From: an uncultured Prevotellaceae bacterium
GTDB lineage: Bacteria > Bacteroidota > Bacteroidia > Bacteroidales > Bacteroidaceae
Assembly: GCA_946408305.1 (NCBI GenBank)
Contig: CAMJRQ010000047.1
Coordinates: 1 to 7,831, forward strand
DNA: 7,831 nucleotides
Direction: 5' to 3'
In this document: positions 6,250-7,831 of the stretch, piece after piece
Numbering within the stretch: position 1 is the first letter of the stretch
Layout: the number at the start of each line of letters is the position of its first letter
Translations under genes and position numbers: made by a program
The notes under the pieces: model-generated
The model's database searches: none
Told to the model about the DNA's origin: nothing
Seen by the model: only the letters and a program-made list of their open reading frames with translations

Positions 6250-7641
6250 TCACTCTTCGCCCATGAACATGGGGTCCCAGGCGGGCAGACGGATGGGTTT
6301 CTTCTTCAGCAGCGAGAGCACCTTGGGCGTGCAGTATTTCTTGTTGACCACCACGCGGAACATGTATTCGTCGAACCACTCGTCGGTCATGATGAGGTAT
6401 CCGCCGTGCCCGCTCCCCGAGCCCCAGCTGTTCTCCACCTTCCACTTGGTGGGCTTTCCCTGCGGGTCCAGGTCTACGGCCATGAGCGTCATGGCGTGGG
6501 TGGAGCCGCTGTCGAACGACTGTATGCGCTGCCGCTTGTTCATGCCGAACGAGGTGCCCAGGAGGCTCTCGTAGTCATAGTTCTTGAGGTCCAGGATGCC
6601 GGTGGAGCGGTTCAGGAACTTGCTCACGTCGCACGAGAAATACATCTGCATGGAATCCTTCAGGCTCTCGATGCAGATGGGCTTCAGTTCGTCGATGTCC
6701 AGGTTCACGTAGAGCCAGTTGTGCCCGTCGTAGAGGTGACGGTCGTAGTCGATTTCATACACCTGGTCGTAGGGGCGGCTGGGGTCGTTCATGAGCATGA
6801 CGTAGTCGGCATAGAGGTCCTCGCCCGTGCCGCACACCTCGTGGTAGAACTCCAGCGGCGTGTAGGTCTTGGGCTCCGCGATGGCCTTGCCGTTCTTCTT
6901 CGGGGCCCATGTGAACGTCTGTGGCGGCACTCCGTAGGCCATCACCAGCAGGCGGTAGACGGTCTTCAGCTGTTCCACCTTCGTCTGCTCCAGTTCCTTT
7001 TCCGAGGCTCCGTTGTCGCTCTTCTCGCGCAGCTGTATGCCAAACTCGCGCAGCTTGCGCTTCAGGTGGCCGTTGAACTCGCTGGTGCTGTTGCTGTTGT
7101 ATGTCTCGGCCATCACGTCCTTGGGCACCAGTCCGTACTTCGTCACCAGGTCGGCCACTCCCGTGTATGTCCCGCCGTCGCTCAGCGGGTGCTGGAAGAG
7201 CCACTGCACCATCTGGTCGTCCACCGGCTTCTTGCGTGTGTCGATGATACCTTGCAGGAAGAGGTTGCTCTTCTCCAGCTGGTCGTAGAAGAAGAGGTAC
7301 ACCTGGCTGAAGAAGAAGTCGTTCACGCCCAGCTTCTTCATGGCCTGGTTGCGCAGCACGTTGGTGCCCGTGAAGAGCCAGCATCGGCCGCTGCTCTGCT
7401 GGTCGCTGATGCCCGTGTTCTTCACCTCTACGCTGAAATACGTGTCGGGTGCCTGTGTGTTCTCCTGGTTCAAGGCCATCTTGCCGATGCTGTTGTTGCT
7501 GAGCGCGTTGCGCAGCGCCTTCTCGGTGGGCGAGCCGCTATAGCTGCCTTGCAGCTGCTGCAATACCTGTGGGGTGATGCCGGTCTGTGCCTGTGTCATG
7601 GCGCACACCATGGCCAGAGCGCATGTGAGAGTCTTTTTCAT
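6250..7641 (-). CDS. pepC: Exported C1B cysteine aminopeptidase (PepC / bleomycin hydrolase family)
   Basis: This 463-residue papain-superfamily enzyme belongs to the bleomycin hydrolase/aminopeptidase C group, which trims N-terminal residues from peptides. The catalytic set is intact: Gln81 and Cys87 in QQSSGRCW (81-88), His382 in STHAMTL (380-386) and Asn404 in VENSWG (402-407). The end, PAWDPMFMGEE, fits the family's C-terminal arm, which enters the active-site cleft and favours aminopeptidase over endopeptidase action. Unlike the cytosolic enzymes of eukaryotes and lactic acid bacteria, it has an N-terminal signal sequence (about 1-18, predicted cut TQA|QTG), so it probably works in the periplasm on imported or turned-over peptides. 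The ATG at 7639-7641 gives a complete signal peptide and lies about 25 nt past the predicted transcript start. It appears to be transcribed alone. The symbol reflects the family, not proven orthology. Confidence 0.94.
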   Translation of the reverse strand: MKKTLTCALAMVCAMTQAQTGITPQVLQQLQGSYSGSPTEKALRNALSNNSIGKMALNQENTQAPDTYFSVEVKNTGISDQQSSGRCWLFTGTNVLRNQAMKKLGVNDFFFSQVYLFFYDQLEKSNLFLQGIIDTRKKPVDDQMVQWLFQHPLSDGGTYTGVADLVTKYGLVPKDVMAETYNSNSTSEFNGHLKRKLREFGIQLREKSDNGASEKELEQTKVEQLKTVYRLLVMAYGVPPQTFTWAPKKNGKAIAEPKTYTPLEFYHEVCGTGEDLYADYVMLMNDPSRPYDQVYEIDYDRHLYDGHNWLYVNLDIDELKPICIESLKDSMQMYFSCDVSKFLNRSTGILDLKNYDYESLLGTSFGMNKRQRIQSFDSGSTHAMTLMAVDLDPQGKPTKWKVENSWGSGSGHGGYLIMTDEWFDEYMFRVVVNKKYCTPKVLSLLKKKPIRLPAWDPMFMGEE

Positions 7642-7671
7642 ATCAAAATCGGGTTACACATTTTTGCTCCG

Positions 7672-7703
7672 CAAAGTTACGGATAAGCGAGCAGAAAAGC
7701 AAA
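7672..7703 (-). promoter_or_regulatory. Bacteroidetes-type promoter for the C1B peptidase gene
   Basis: On the minus strand, TTTG (7700-7703) is followed after 20 nt by TAACTTTG (7672-7679). This matches the Bacteroidetes primary sigma factor pattern of -33 TTTG, 19-21 nt spacing and -7 TAnnTTTG. Transcription should begin near 7664-7667, leaving a leader of roughly 25 nt before the ATG at 7641. The leader is A/T-rich and has no clear Shine-Dalgarno sequence, as is common in this phylum. Confidence 0.8.
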
Positions 7704-7720
7704 ACTTTTTTGAGCTTTTC
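7694..7720. repeat. Inverted repeat overlapping the -33 box
   Basis: GAAAAGC (7694-7700) and GCTTTTC (7714-7720) are perfect 7-bp arms around a 13-nt A/T-rich centre. The left arm runs into the -33 TTTG of the peptidase promoter. The position suits an operator or an AT-rich upstream element, but no regulator is known and simple A/T-rich symmetry could explain it. Confidence 0.4.
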
Positions 7721-7788
7721 CGAGCTGAGGTAGCTATTTGGAACGTCATGCAGAACGGCAGCGTGGCCGGGCTGACTGCTATCTTGCT

Positions 7789-7812
7789 CCCCTCCCCACG
7801 CTTGGGGAGGGG
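7789..7812. repeat. G/C-rich hairpin, CCCCTCCCC/GGGGAGGGG
   Basis: A perfect 9-bp stem (7789-7797 with 7804-7812) encloses the loop ACGCTT. It is followed by further G-runs (GCAGGGGTGGGG, 7812-7823) up to the window edge. There is no adjacent T-tract. It lies upstream of the peptidase promoter, so it may belong to the 3' end of a gene outside the window or be a copy of a dispersed intergenic repeat. Confidence 0.5.
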
Positions 7813-7831
7813 CAGGGGTGGGGTACGCAAT

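Noticed and set aside
5865..6266. Plus-strand frame of 133 codons crossing the rbfA-pepC gap
   Set aside because: It begins inside rbfA, runs through the hairpin repeats and ends just inside pepC. The product has no recognisable domain.
6406..7686. Plus-strand open frame (426 codons) opposite the C1B peptidase
   Set aside because: It has no family motifs, while the opposite strand keeps all catalytic residues, and it reads into the peptidase promoter.

Overview
The window looks like a chromosomal segment of a GC-rich member of the Bacteroidales, most likely a Prevotellaceae species. Four things point there. The pepC promoter has the Bacteroidetes form (TTTG, 20 nt, TAACTTTG). Both exported proteins have a predicted signal-peptidase cleavage with Gln at +1. 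The MG2/plug-like large protein is a Bacteroidetes family. Several genes start with no convincing Shine-Dalgarno sequence. The genus is inferred; no rRNA or marker comparison was possible.

All six supported genes lie on the minus strand, so the genetic order runs from right to left. At the right, after about 190 bp holding a promoter and a G/C-rich hairpin, comes an exported bleomycin-hydrolase-type cysteine aminopeptidase (6250-7641). A 266-bp intergenic region follows (5984-6249). It has no gene but several hairpins and a near-identical 18-bp direct repeat at each edge. Then comes a tightly packed five-gene run: rbfA (TTG start), a LolC/E-type ABC permease (GTG start directly after the rbfA stop, in the same frame), a 45-bp gap, an FdtA/QdtA-type cupin ketoisomerase, a FemAB-like GNAT protein overlapping it by 29 bp, and a 950-residue secreted MG2/TonB-plug-like protein overlapping by ATGA. 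The run ends in about 170 bp of noncoding DNA with three evenly spaced palindromes plus a fourth hairpin, the probable terminator region.

Functionally, rbfA (30S maturation) and the permease (lipoprotein release or a related envelope export role) look like a housekeeping pair. The last three genes form a coupled module with an envelope flavour: a nucleotide-sugar enzyme, an acyl- or aminoacyl-transferase-like protein, and a large exported protein of unknown function. No clear new defence, mobile or RNA-guided system is visible. The most unusual features are the one-stop-codon rbfA-permease junction, the coupled three-gene module without other sugar-pathway genes, and the symmetric palindrome array at the left edge. 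No noncoding stretch exceeds 300 bases.
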